From Mariannaea sp. PMI_226 (Eukaryota > Ascomycota > Sordariomycetes > Hypocreales > Nectriaceae), in assembly GCA_024336345.1 (NCBI GenBank), contig JANFOG010000003.1, positions 4,160,501 to 4,224,500 on the forward strand: DNA of 64,000 bases, read 5' to 3'. Shown piece after piece: positions 33,898 to 44,387 of the stretch. Position numbers and translations under genes: made by a program. The notes below the pieces were generated by a model. The model ran no database searches. It worked only from the letters and a program-made list of their open reading frames with translations, and had not been told where the DNA came from. The number at the start of each line of letters is the position of its first letter. The first letter of the stretch is position 1.

Positions 33898-34451
33898 CTT
33901 GCATTGCGAGCTGCGCACCCGAGTATAGTACAATAGATTTCTGGTATCGTTCACAGTGGAATCCTTGTTGCTTCACCTTTTTCTTTTTTCCAAGGTAGAT
34001 GTCCAAGAGCAAGCGAGTGATGTACTATACTTGGGCGTGCATCTAGACAGCTTCCAGAATATGCCCCTCGACAGGTCAATCAATTTCGGACCAGTATCTC
34101 ATCCAAAAGTGGACCACTGAATGCAAACCCGGCCGCAACACACCTACAACAGCGAGAGCTTGATCTCGACGGCTTCGCAGATTTGTCCACAGTTTGACCA
34201 CGGCGTCGCGCTGAAGTCGGATCAGATAAGTGTGTCGTCAGTTTCTGTCTTGCTCCATACATTCGATCCATTCGTTATACATGCAGTACGAGCAGCACTT
34301 TTGAAGCCGAAAATACCCAGACAGCGTGATTCATAGTCTTTTAGTCAACCTTATAAAGACGAATTGTGTAGTACAGCACAGTACCATTACATACAATACC
34401 AGCTTCCACACAACAGCAATACAGTTTTATCGAAAAGTTCTACCCCGGCAA

Positions 34452-34658
34452 TGCAGCCAAACACCTGCAACCCAACGAGCTCGAGGCGAACCCGCCTGAC
34501 TCAGACCGATAACACATTGCTGAACAAGCCTCCCCAGCTTCGGCCCATGTCAGATTCGACGCTGCGACCGTTCACTGACAGCATGACGGAGGCATGGGCT
34601 GCGTTGATGAACCCTATAGAGAAGAGCGCTAACAAGAAGGATAATGGGAAAGAGTAGT
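34452..34658 (+). CDS. Possible small protein, 68 aa
   Basis: A short frame from ATG 34452. Thr/Asn/Pro-rich start, then a short helix (MTEAWAALMNPIEK) and a Lys-rich end. It has no motif and no splice support. It sits between the Cdc25-like gene and the chromodomain gene in otherwise empty sequence. Confidence 0.25.
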
Positions 34659-34957
34659 TAAAACTTAGGCTATGTCTCTGCGCGAAAAGTTAAAAACAAT
34701 CGAGGTGATTCTGCGAAATGAGACATCAGTTCCTTGATGAATACATTCAGAGTCATTCCCAACTATAAAACCCGTGATAGATTGATATGACCAGGCTGCC
34801 GTGATTTTACCTTGATCTCCGTGGCATGCGCACTTAACAGCCAGAACCGAGTCCTCGATTTTGGAATGGGTCTATTGCTCTATGCGAAGCTACGTAGTCT
34901 ACACGCGCTCTCTACGAGAAGATCCAGAGAGTGGTGGCTGCCCAAGCAACCCAGCGA

Positions 34958-35389
34958 TTATACCCCTGGAGCCCACTTACCTCCAAGCTGGATACAACAG
35001 CTGGCCAGTCGCGGTTCGGGCTCCCACGTAGGACACTCGTAGCCCTCCCACCGAACTGCGAAATACAGTTTCCCATCTTCGCACTCGTGGTATCCAAATA
35101 CCTCCTTAATATCTTTGGCCTCCTGCTCTAACCCCTTTTCACTAAGGTAAGGGCGTTGTCGGCACTCCTGCCATGCTCTCAGACCTTGAGTATCTTCAAC
35201 AACCCATAGGAGACAATCCGAGGGCGGCCTATCCCAGAGGCTCAAGTCCAGATTGGAAACTCTCACGCCGTGAAATGTCCACTGCGGATCCTTTACAGTG
35301 ATGAGAACTTGTTTCACGATGACGTGTGCTGACCATGTTGTCTGGACACGAGCGCCCCGGAGCCAGTATCGATGCGTTGTTACCTCCAT
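34958..35389 (-). CDS. Chromodomain protein, about 143 aa
   Basis: Minus-strand frame from ATG 35389. The first 85 residues are a Trp-rich domain of unknown type. Residues about 90-125 form a chromodomain (DIKEVFGYHECEDGKLYFAVRWEGYECPTWEPE): the VRWEGY and TWEP signatures are clear. Chromodomains bind methylated histone tails; free-standing small ones in fungi are also left behind by retroelement integrases, but no integrase sequence is present here. A GTAAGT donor at the end of the chromodomain may lead to a nine-codon last exon, ending near 34912 instead of 34958. Probably a nuclear chromatin reader. Confidence 0.65.
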   Translation of the reverse strand: MEVTTHRYWLRGARVQTTWSAHVIVKQVLITVKDPQWTFHGVRVSNLDLSLWDRPPSDCLLWVVEDTQGLRAWQECRQRPYLSEKGLEQEAKDIKEVFGYHECEDGKLYFAVRWEGYECPTWEPEPRLASCCIQLGGKWAPGV

Positions 35390-35865
35390 TCTTACTGTTG
35401 ATAGAGAGATTGCTGATGCAATATAAAAGATTTAGCACGGGAAGCGTAATACAAAAAATCAGAAGAGGGAAAACCGAAACCCAGAAAAAGGAGCAGTGAA
35501 GCAGACCAGCTGCAAGCACGACAAGTAGCAGAATGAGAGAAAAGAAGAAAGGAGCAGAGACACGCCTCAGTGTGCAAATTCCATTCATCGTTGGTTCGGG
35601 TAGCTTTATACATGTCCGTTAAGGCCAGAGCTTTAGAGCCACTTTCGACTCTCTTTTTCTCAACTTCCACCGTCTTTCGTCAGAACACGGTTCATGGGAT
35701 ACGGTATGTCTACTCTTTATGCGACAAGAAATAAGAAAGTGCATGATCTTTCTACATATCGCAGCACGCTTCCTACACCACGATGGACTCGGCTTACATA
35801 CAATAGCTGTATTCAGTCTGTCTTCCGCACTACATCTTGAACCACTACAAGGTGCACCAGGTCCA
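35390..35865. other. Intergenic, no gene recognised
   Basis: Contains overlapping hydrophobic minus-strand frames (35229-35588, 35392-35670) without support. It forms the spacer between the chromodomain gene and the pseudokinase gene. Confidence 0.35.
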
Positions 35866-36783
35866 TCAGCCCCCATAGTCGCCAGCTAGTTTCATCTGAG
35901 TAGAAAACCTAGCAGCCTCTAGAAGCCTTGGTTGGCTGCTCGCCTGGTTCAGATACGGGTGCTGGGATGATGTCAGTCAGTGAACTGTCTTTTTCTCCTG
36001 CTTACTGTATGACAATTTCTCCCCCTATCAAAATGTACCCTACTCACCATCTGAGGCAGTCGACCTGACCTCAACTCGCTCAAAAATCCAAGGGCATCGC
36101 CAGTCCAGCGACGAACGTTGGGCTCCATGGCCATCATGAACTCCTCCATCTCAGAGGCCAAGTACGCGTCGTTGGCTTCCCGTATCTCATAGTCAGTGGA
36201 CGGCTCAAAGCTCCAGTCGGGAACTAGACCACGAGTGTTAGCCATAACATCAACGAGCTACCCTGTATCTTACCGATCTTGACGATGCCGCCGGAAGTGA
36301 TGCGGATAGTGTCGATGCGGAACGTGAGCCGCTTTCGGAGGTAGTCAATTGCCGCCATAGCCTACTTCCTGGTCAACTGTGCGCCCATGGGTAGATCAAT
36401 ACGGAACCGGAGGTGCTCACCTGCGACACGACGGCGGAGATCTCTTCTTGCGAAAGAGGCAGGGCTTCGAGAACATCGAGATCCACGTACTCGTAGGCCA
36501 GATATGCTTGTGACTTGACATGGTAGACGCCGAGCTGACGTGCCACGTTGACGTGTGCAACGCCTGCGAATCGATTGAAGTCGGTGAGCCTAGTGTGACT
36601 CACCTCCCGTACGACGACCAACTGACGGCTTCTCCGGTGTTTGCCCGTCCAGGTTGTGCCGCGCTGTACTATCTGTTCGTAGTCAAAATCTGGATGACGA
36701 TTGAGATAAATGGGCAGAGAGGTTTTGGCGGTGATGGGCCTGTTGGGTGGGCGATAGAAGGCGGGCTTGCGCCGGAGCAGCAT
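35866..36783 (-). CDS. Pseudokinase-like protein, about 240 aa
   Basis: Exons 36783-36421, 36361-36274, 36223-36048 and 35961-35866 join in frame across introns of 59, 50 and 86 nt. The fold is that of a eukaryotic protein kinase: a beta-rich N-lobe with VVVREVS, a hinge-like AYLAYEYVDLD, then AMAAIDYLRKR, ITSGGIVKI where the catalytic-loop end and strand before DFG should be, and a helical C-lobe. The HRD Asp, the loop Asn and DFG are all missing, so catalysis is not expected. The lobe order and spacing match the pseudokinase at 54011-55380, indicating one family. It probably acts as a scaffold or decoy. Start is uncertain; the frame is open to 36828. Confidence 0.6.
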
Positions 36784-36950
36784 CCTGGAGTAAAGTCGCA
36801 ACTGGAACAAGGACAATTGGAAAAGCAAAGCAACTCCGATGCTACTGTAGCTAGGTGATTGTGACAGAGGACCTACAAGATGACTTGCAAGCGCGAATAC
36901 TTAAAGCGTGATCGAACCCAACCGTAAGGGAGGATAGATAACAACAAGAA

Positions 36951-37253
36951 ATGGACCACCATGCAAGGCAAGCTTCCAGTGTCTACTCGGACTCCTTCAA
37001 ATTGGACGATCTCCTACACCGGCTTTCGGAGCAGACAAAGAGTCAGCAAGACTACACCATCCAAACCCTGATTGAGGAGCGCGATGCGCTCAGGGAAGAA
37101 CTGGACTCGAAGCGCCGTCTCTGGCACTCAGCACGTCAACTCTTGGCCAGAACGTCCGATGTGGCCAGGAGACTGTTGCAGCTGCACGAAAATGCGACAA
37201 CGCGGATCCTCCAAGAACAGGGCAAGTGGAAAGCCAACTGCGTGGCAATTTAG
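36951..37253 (+). CDS. Small coiled-coil protein, 100 aa
   Basis: Single exon. From about residue 17 it is a coiled coil with strong heptads (LIEERDALREELDSKRRLW), followed by a second helix (RRLLQLHENATTRILQEQ). It is divergent from the pseudokinase gene, with starts only about 170 bp apart, so the two may share control. The helix-turn-helix layout resembles the proteins at 23660 and 37695. Function unknown. Confidence 0.5.
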   Translation: MDHHARQASSVYSDSFKLDDLLHRLSEQTKSQQDYTIQTLIEERDALREELDSKRRLWHSARQLLARTSDVARRLLQLHENATTRILQEQGKWKANCVAI

Positions 37254-37528
37254 TCGAGGCTTGGCCTGCATTCACACCGAGGGGGGTGAAAGAGAAGCTC
37301 TTAGGGTATCCATAGCAATTCAATGCTTGCAAATTTTGCCTGGCTGCGCCACTAGCAAATACTTGTATTAGGGGCAGATCCTGAGCCGTTAAACATAGGT
37401 ATCATAATCTCCTAGAGCGATGAGCAGCTTTCTTACTTGATGTTATGGGAATCACAGAGTCCGCTCCGGAGCGTGGAGGAGCAGAGCGGATGAACAAAAG
37501 TTGGGCCAGTTCTGGACTAATAAGTGGA

Positions 37529-37540
37529 CGTGTATATATG
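37529..37540 (+). promoter_or_regulatory. TATA-like element
   Basis: GTGTATATATGTG lies about 160 bp upstream of the ATG at 37695 and could be its TATA box. A purine-rich leader with GAGA/AAGG runs follows at 37630-37680. Confidence 0.35.
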
Positions 37541-37694
37541 TGCCGGTTGGTCCTAACAGTAAATGTTGAGCTTATCCTTACGTTATCACGTTGGCGAGAT
37601 TTCGGTTTGCTAAGAGCACAGCTCCTTACCGAGAGAGACAAAAGAAGAGACAAGAGAAGGAAGGAAGGAAAGAAGTAGAATCGTATTACTATCA

Positions 37695-38120
37695 ATGGAT
37701 AAAAAAGGCTGGAGAGCTCGCATTTCGCGGCGCTTTGACAAGCCTCCACTCTGCCAGCAGATCGATCGCGAAATCAGGGATCTGGGTGGCACGACGAGCG
37801 CATTTGACTACATGGAAGATGAGATACAAGCTGAGAAGGGTGACATTCCCATCGAACAACGCATTGCGATCCTGAACGAGGAAAATCGACGCCTGAGCTG
37901 CGAACTGGACTACTACAATTGCTTGATCCAAGATGTGCTTATACCCCTGACACCTCGGATACTATTCCACACTGAAGCTCTATGTGCAGCTGCGCAGCGG
38001 TCCGACTTGGAAATAAAACGGGCACTAGCTCAGGACAACCAAATGAGAAGCCAGACAATAGTGGTGAGGATGGATGGGCCACGGAAGATGCACGAGGGAC
38101 CTCCCAGTGACGGGCGGTAG
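37695..38120 (+). CDS. Small coiled-coil protein, 141 aa
   Basis: Single exon. A basic start (MDKKGWRARISRRF) is followed by a linker and a coiled coil from about residue 53 (RIAILNEENRRLSCELDYY), then a second helix with DVLIPLTPR, FHTEAL and DLEIKRAL. The pattern N-x-R, EL, DVL-x-P, FH and D matches the protein at 23660-24040, so I regard them as paralogues. It is 440 bp downstream of another small coiled-coil gene on the same strand. Likely a dimerising adaptor; no catalytic motif. Confidence 0.55.
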   Translation: MDKKGWRARISRRFDKPPLCQQIDREIRDLGGTTSAFDYMEDEIQAEKGDIPIEQRIAILNEENRRLSCELDYYNCLIQDVLIPLTPRILFHTEALCAAAQRSDLEIKRALAQDNQMRSQTIVVRMDGPRKMHEGPPSDGR

Positions 38121-39016
38121 GAGGCCCTCACGTGTTCTCTAAAGAAGCGATTCAATTCCAAGGTCTCCCAAGTGTTGCAATTCAATGCATCCGGGCGGAA
38201 AACACGGCCCAATCCGGTCTTGGGCTGCCTTTAGGTTTTTTCCGCCCGAAAAACTTATCCTTAGCCAGATCTTTGAGCTGTTTACAATTCTGGACCATCA
38301 GTGTGTAGCTGGTGCTCAAATGTCATACTAGCCTGTTGCTTCTCATCGCTCACAGAAATTCATAGCTTGGGGTTCTGATATTCTGCTGGCCGCTTGTTTA
38401 GCTTAGGGGAAATAAATAGAGCACATATTTAGGAGAAAATCTCCGTACTTTCTAGATAATATAACCCTTCAATTACAGTAGCATGGTGGTAATATAGAGC
38501 CTACCTTCCAGCCGAGGTACGAGTACAGGGTAGGTGACCCGAGCTAAAACCATTGAGCGATGTGCAACGAACACGAATCTCAGCGGGTGACGTGTGCCTA
38601 TCTAAGCACACGGACCCCATCATATATTCTGAGAAATCGTTAAATTCACGTCAGACAACACTGCTATTGCGTAGATGTCCCATTATAATTAAGTCTTCCT
38701 AGCCATGCTGCCTCCAACGGTATGGCCTGCGCCATTCCATCGATCAGATGTGGATGTACCAGAAGTCTCTCCACCAAGTGTGGATGGACGGGCCTTTATT
38801 GCTTCAAGTAACCTGCGTTGACTCAGAGCTGATTCCATTTTGGTTTGTTTGAAACGAAACTGGATTCGATGTATCCCAAACTGTCCGCGAAACCACACTG
38901 CGTATCTTGATAAGTCGGTAGAGCTGATTATAGACGATGAAACTGACTGTTTGCATAGATAAATATATCTGTAAGACCGAATGCCGTGATAGAATTCCGA
39001 TGGCTATGCATAAGTC
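38121..39016. other. Intergenic, no firm gene
   Basis: Contains one short minus-strand frame with ATG near 38838 (about 49 codons, Ser/Gly-rich end) that could be a very small gene but has no support. Otherwise nothing recognisable. Confidence 0.35.
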
Positions 39017-39349
39017 ATGTTTCCTCCCAAGTTATTACTTCTCAGCTTGCCTACTGCATTCGCCTTCTCAGGCGACATGACCTGGTACAATCCTGGCCTT
39101 GGCGCTTGCCAGAATACAAATTATGATTGGGAGCCTGTTGCTGCTGTCTCAGCAGCTCTTTTCGATACAGAGCAGCCTTGTGGTCGTAGAATTCGCATTA
39201 CAAGTGCACTAAGCTCTGTTGAAGTCACAGTCGTTGATCGCTGCGAACGTTGCGCATATTTTGACGTTGATCTATCACCATCTGCATTCCAGCAGTCAAT
39301 TGGAGACTTAGGAATTGGTCGACAGATGGTAACTTGGGAGTGGTTATAA
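39017..39349 (+). CDS. Secreted RlpA-like double-psi beta-barrel protein, 110 aa
   Basis: Residues 1-17 are a signal peptide (LLLLSLPTAFAF). The mature protein has the fold hallmarks of the RlpA/expansin/barwin family: GDMTWYNPGLGAC, VAAVSAALFD, CGRRIRI, VTVVDRCERCAYFDVDLSPSAF and the terminal MVTWEWL. In fungi such small secreted proteins are abundant; some loosen or bind wall polysaccharides and some are effectors or inhibitors. The conserved Asp of VDRC and DLSP are present. No expansin carbohydrate-binding module is attached. With the chitinase and LysM genes it makes three secreted wall-related proteins within 10 kb. Confidence 0.8.
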   Translation: MFPPKLLLLSLPTAFAFSGDMTWYNPGLGACQNTNYDWEPVAAVSAALFDTEQPCGRRIRITSALSSVEVTVVDRCERCAYFDVDLSPSAFQQSIGDLGIGRQMVTWEWL

Positions 39350-39872
39350 GCGGATGATGCACCGATCCACTGAAGTCATGGAATTGCGTTCTTGATACCG
39401 CATCTGAATGCTCTTGGATTTAGTTCATTAAGGCAAGCGGTCGATTTATTCTGATATGTATCTGGCTGTATAGTAGCACCGCCTTCAAAGGTAACAATGA
39501 AGGTATTCTTCTATGTAGATCATACTTGTTGGTGGCTGGATTCCTGGGCTGCAGTCAACAGATATCCTTCATTCGTTCTTTTATTTACGCCACACTCAGC
39601 ACGATAGTACTACAAATACCGCGGTATAATACCCGTCTATGTACACTAGATATTGAAAAGACTTACAATTGCCTCATATATCCGCCATGTTTCTTGATCA
39701 CGAGCATCTGCGTGCCTCAAGCAGAAAACATATGTATAATTTGCTAGGGGTTATGCCTCTGTATTCACGTCCACTTTCTGCCGATGATGAGCTGTAAGGC
39801 TTCGATGGTTGAAAAGCCAATATTGGCACCAGGCTCCCACGTACTACATATGAAGCAAGCTTAGCGACTCTC

Positions 39873-41687
39873 ATGGCTTCCGCAAGAACTGCAATGACGG
39901 CGCGGGTCCAAGGCGGTTCTCAAGATGTTGAGATCTATTGGAATATCAGTCGAGACTCTCGGAGGGACGAGTCGAAAAGCCAAGGCATCTTTGATGCGAG
40001 GAAAGGACAATTCTCATCAAATCATGTCCGGCGATGTGCGCGCCAGCTGCTGCGGAATCCACAATTGAAAGGGGCCTTGGATCCAATCCTTGATATTCCA
40101 GGCCTTCGATCTGGCATGAGGATCAGCACAGCTCACAAGCTTATCAGTCTGAAATGTGACGAGGTAAGGAATGCTCAAGTCTAACGCCCAGAGTTTTATT
40201 GTGACCGTCAGTAGGAGCTGGTCCGGTATCTGAGGCATATCATGGCGATCTGGTCCACGATCGCCAAGGGGTTGGCAGCACCTATGGATGAGATCGACCC
40301 AGCCACAGTCGCAGCTGTCGAGCTACGATGCCCGCGATACTCGACAGAGGACTCACAGTTCATTTCATCTCGACTGAGTCGAGGCGAAATATTTGGTAAA
40401 TTTGACCGCATAGACCGCGAGACTATCTGGGAGCGGTTGAGGAAGATAACATGCGTGGTACCGTCCCTTTTTACTTTCTTCCGTGACGTCATCTTCTTCC
40501 AGGCATGGGCGGAAAGCATACAGCACATCATCCCGTTGGGGCAGAAAACGACGCATGCAGCTCTGCAGGTTTCCAAAGGCTTGAAAGTTTGTCCAGACGC
40601 ACCGGTTGACGCCGCAGCGAGAGAGTTGTGGATATACGCTATACGAAACTACCAAAAGCTATCGCAGCAGCGACGGAGAAGTAGGGAGAGGCTACTGGCA
40701 AAAGTTCCGCCCGAGAAAGCAGACGGCGCCGCCCTGGCTCGGTTTGCAGGTCTTGCGGATCATCTTGGATTCCAGTCCGTAAGAATCGCCAGCCTGTTGG
40801 CAAGCAACAGTGAAGAAGAAGAAGAAGAAGAAGACCAGCATCTGGTTGACAAGGAAGTATCAGTTGAGAGGCTTCCCGTGGATATTTCAGCCACCGTTGT
40901 GTCCCGTTGCGGATATCCAACGGAAAGTACGTTTGAAAACGATCGACAACTTCTGTCTAAGCACAACTTACATGTCGCGCACGAACGTCTCAGTGCGGTA
41001 GGCGGCCGGATCACAACATTCTTTGTAATCCGGTCCCAGTACCTGGCTTTCTTTGGGGATGAGGAAGAAGAAGGTTCGGACCAGGCCAAGAGCTATGATC
41101 ACCGACTTGTGGAGGAGCCAGTCACGCGGGAAGAAGAGGAGAGGAACAGGGAGGAGCGAATATCAGATGTGCAAGCGGTGGAAGAAGGGGTAGAAGAACA
41201 GGACTACGCCGAGGTGCAGGAAGTTCCGGGAGTTCTACAACAAATTATGTTACTGAGACAGGATAATTCTCCTGGAGGAGAGGAGAGCGAAGGGAAGACG
41301 GCTAGCTGGAGCTCGGGGGTAGAATCACCAACGGACGCAGCAACCGACACCGAGCAGCAAGATAAGGCAGTGGCTTCCACCACCATCAAATTTCTCGAAC
41401 CACAGAAAGACCACGGAAAGATTTCCTGGAAGCAACACCATCAGGAGGCCAAAGATGTAAGCGATTCCTCTAACCTTGAGTATACCACAAGTCGGTTCCT
41501 CAACGAACGTGGATTGAAGCCCTGGACTGTCAACCTAGATGTAATACCTTTGGACGGGTGCCTGAAAGCCGTGATAGACTCAGGTATGGATATAATCATA
41601 CTACTTCCGAGGAAATCTTTCGAGATTTCTCCTCAGCTAGCTCGGGCTACAGAAGACTTGCGGAATGGGGTGGGGGATTTTCGATAG
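39873..41687 (+). CDS. DUF3723 family protein, 587 aa
   Basis: Exons 39873-40163 and 40215-41687 join in phase 0 across a 51-nt intron. The acceptor must be the TAG at 40212-40214, since using the CAG three bases earlier would bring TAG into frame. Family features: LDPILDIPGLRSGMRISTAHKL..KCDEELVRYL, IWERLRKITCVVPSLFTFF, the LGF motif (DHLGFQS), GRITTFFVIRSQYLAFFG, and a C-terminal ubiquitin-like stretch ending IIILLPRKSF. Residues about 290-470 are acidic and disordered, with a Glu run. DUF3723 proteins are expanded in filamentous fungi, of unknown function, and are a common Starship cargo. Intact as read. A second family member lies at 61703. Confidence 0.8.
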
Positions 41688-42012
41688 ACTCGTTACTGTA
41701 TTACCTTGAGTATGTATATACCTGACTCCAACCTAGTAAGCGTGAAGTCTCATCGGGATAACATCAGTAAATCTTACCAACACTGGAATCAGAATACGCC
41801 TCATCCCTTATAACCCGTTGCGGTGTCCAGTTCCGTACTTCTATCCGACGCGCTCCCCTTTGGCTGCTATCGTCCGTCGTACATCTTTGGCCATGTCCGG
41901 CAGATACAAAATGGAACGGCTGAGGGCATCTACTCAGCGAGCAGTCCTAGGAAGTCTGCTCTCGGTCGTCGGAAGCTAGTTCACAGTCGAAAAAGCTTAT
42001 TCCTAGCCCAAG

Positions 42013-42687
42013 ATGTCCAGCAATAAGAGAAGTCGCTGGTGTAGGAATAGTGACTGTAAATGTATACTGATGGCTTCCTGTGCGAGTAGCGAAGATATAT
42101 CAAGCTTCTCGATGTGGCCTCTCGTGGCCGGTAAGCACCTGACGCAACAGATCGTGGAAGCCTATTTAGATCTCCTCAGACAGGAATCGCCTATCATGGG
42201 TCTCCTAGGGGTTCGGCTCAGTGATTCTGGCAGCATCCAAATAGGAGACGAAGGCGTAGACCAGCCAGCCATCATTCCATTCAAGAACGGAACACACTGG
42301 GCGTTCGCTGCCGTATACGCTGACTGCATCCACTGGTACGACAGCAAGCCGGCACAGGAGCGCTCGAGACCCCATTTTCGAGCCACTCGTGCCAGGCGCT
42401 TGGTGGGCGGCTGGACAGGGCCGGAACATTCATGCCCTGAGGATTCTGGCATAGTGATGCTGATTGGAATCCGGCTGGTCTTGCAAGGCGTCCCACATTT
42501 GAGCCAGAAGTTGACGGACGAGCTGGTGAGAACCTTCCGCACTCGGATGCTGGCAGAACTCCAAACTCAGGAGTTGATACCTATCAGGGGCGGCTTTACT
42601 GGATTTTCATGTCCATGGACATCTGAAGGGAGCCGAGAGGCCAGAGGGCCAGACGGGGAGTGTCTTGGCGTGCTTTATCCTAGCTAG
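42013..42687 (+). CDS. Ulp1/C48-like protein with Ser at the Cys site, 224 aa
   Basis: The fold resembles a SUMO/Ulp1 (C48) cysteine protease: THWAFAAVYADCIHWYDS supplies the HW motif (His95) and the Asp at 110, then GGWTGP and the segment CPEDSGIVMLIGIRL. In active members this last segment reads Q..(D)CG(I/V)..L, so the nucleophile position is Ser145 here, with a displaced Cys141. The protein is therefore probably inactive or altered, perhaps binding SUMO without cleaving it. The N-terminal 40 residues are Cys/Ser-rich and the start is uncertain; an exon may lie upstream near 41895. It directly follows the DUF3723 gene on the same strand. Confidence 0.6.
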   Translation: MSSNKRSRWCRNSDCKCILMASCASSEDISSFSMWPLVAGKHLTQQIVEAYLDLLRQESPIMGLLGVRLSDSGSIQIGDEGVDQPAIIPFKNGTHWAFAAVYADCIHWYDSKPAQERSRPHFRATRARRLVGGWTGPEHSCPEDSGIVMLIGIRLVLQGVPHLSQKLTDELVRTFRTRMLAELQTQELIPIRGGFTGFSCPWTSEGSREARGPDGECLGVLYPS

Positions 42688-43076
42688 ATCGATGGTTGAA
42701 GAGCGGACGAGCGATTTTGCTCATTTATTGTACGGAATTGCCGCAAAACACATAATCTAGATACTGCATATAGCGTACTGCACCAAAACATGTATAGATG
42801 AGATCAGGCCTGGACCTGTAATGGTGGCGTCCTCGATACACGTTGGTAAAGCCGATCAAAGATTACGTCTTTGAAATGAAGTCCACTTTGAGGAGACGGC
42901 ATACTATATTTGTAGCCAGTGTCCGTTACCCTAGTCACCCATACCATCCATTAATGGACCTGCGGGAAAATTGTCAGTATGAGGGCAAACCGCCAGTCCC
43001 ATTGTATAAATCACCATGATGGCCGTGTATCAAACTCTGGAATAGAACTGCTATCGGTACCCGAACCAACTTTGCA

Positions 43077-43550
43077 ATGCTCATCCCAGCAAGTGACCCA
43101 TCTTTCCAACAAAAGGGATACCCAGCAAATACCGAAGAATTGAACAGACTGGTCCGTCGATGCGACCTGTTGGAGGCCGATCTGGTGGAAGTTCAGACGA
43201 GTAGAAATGAACTAGGCACGCTTGCGTCAAGATACGCTGAGCAACTTGATGAAGAGACTGTAAATAGAGGAGTTCTGGAGCTGGCCCTTGATCAGAGTAA
43301 AGAAGCGCTCAAAATCAAAATCGGGGAACTCGAGGAGGCTTCTAAGGAGATCGGGGAAAAGAACCAAGTCATTGAAACCCAAAACTTTCTTCTCAAGCAT
43401 GCCTGGGAGCATAATCAGACCCTGGTCACCACGTATCGAGAACGCGAACAAAAGATGTTGTTGTCCCTGGCTCGACTCCAAGATATGTCGGAGTGTACAC
43501 TCCCTGAGATTGGCGAGGGTCATATAGATAAAAAGAGGAAATTTGGCTGA
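43077..43550 (+). CDS. Small coiled-coil protein, 157 aa
   Basis: Single exon. Residues 20-135 are one long coiled coil (LLEADLVEVQ, YAEQLDEETVNRGVLELAL, IGELEEASKEIGEKNQ) with a short break near 120. The end is acidic, then KKRKFG, a nuclear-signal-like tail. No other domain. Same size class and strand as the preceding DUF3723 and Ulp1-like genes, with 390 bp between. Likely an oligomerising nuclear protein; function unknown. Confidence 0.55.
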   Translation: MLIPASDPSFQQKGYPANTEELNRLVRRCDLLEADLVEVQTSRNELGTLASRYAEQLDEETVNRGVLELALDQSKEALKIKIGELEEASKEIGEKNQVIETQNFLLKHAWEHNQTLVTTYREREQKMLLSLARLQDMSECTLPEIGEGHIDKKRKFG

Positions 43551-43794
43551 TGATGGCGCTGGAGCCTAGACGTGGGATCGATCCTCATACATCATTCTTT
43601 ACACTTATACATACTTATGTACTATTACATACTATAACCTGTGTACACTAATGCGGCCTTTGGGCTTGATAACAATGACCAGATGTAATTCATGTGGCTG
43701 TTCTAAGATAAAAGGAGCTCACTCCCACCTAGACGCCTAGCCCGTGTTCCTTATAACAATAGCAATTGTGGCAATCCACGCCAAGGAAGAGACT

Positions 43795-44211
43795 ATGTCC
43801 ACAAAGTCCCAGCTCCAACCGGCTATCCATGGTAGCATCGCTCTGAGGCCTAAACGAACTGGCAAAGCACATACCGTTGGTTCTTCTGCCGCAAGCTCCC
43901 ATCATCATCCGAAAAGTGAAGTTGGACATCAAAGTCACAACGTCTTATGCGGTACACTAGAAAAGGGATTCACCATACTCGGCAAGCAAGGCTGTAGACC
44001 ATGCGGTCGTCATTACATATCGAAACGGCTATCAGGCATGAACCCATCCCCTATGACTGCTCTCACGGCTGCCTGGAAAATGGAGCATGTGGTATGTGTA
44101 CAATTTGACAATAGTAATGGTTCCGATGGGCTGACGGTTGCTGCTGCCAGGATGAGGTTTCTGCAAATACGCTCACAAGTGGTCGCGGCAAGCTGGCGGC
44201 CAGCCCTCTAA
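43795..44211 (+). CDS. Hypothetical protein, 138 aa
   Basis: Start at ATG 43795; upstream codons encode a hydrophobic stretch that may be leader sequence. The N-terminal 70 residues are Ser/His-rich and disordered. The second half has LCGTLEKGFTILG, CRPCGRH and a region with strand-helix look ending near the stop. No motif is recognised. It could be the N-terminal part of a longer gene, but no donor with a coherent next exon was found. Confidence 0.4.
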   Translation: MSTKSQLQPAIHGSIALRPKRTGKAHTVGSSAASSHHHPKSEVGHQSHNVLCGTLEKGFTILGKQGCRPCGRHYISKRLSGMNPSPMTALTAAWKMEHVVCVQFDNSNGSDGLTVAAARMRFLQIRSQVVAASWRPAL

Positions 44212-44387
44212 GCCCATGAGCTGCTACTTGTATCATATATTCCAGATAAATACATAGCGATCCCGCTTGTCCTATCTGGCAATGAAGCTTCTAGATCCCT
44301 GAATTCTTTACTTGCACCATACCGCCCTTGTTCCGAATGTGAATGTGCTAGCAAGTAGATTGTCAACTCTGTAGCCACGCAACATAT

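Noticed and set aside
36550..36600. Possible 40-nt intron (GTGAGT...TTCGCAG) in the pseudokinase N-lobe
   Set aside because: Removing it shifts the frame and destroys the following kinase-like sequence; retaining it keeps the fold motifs.
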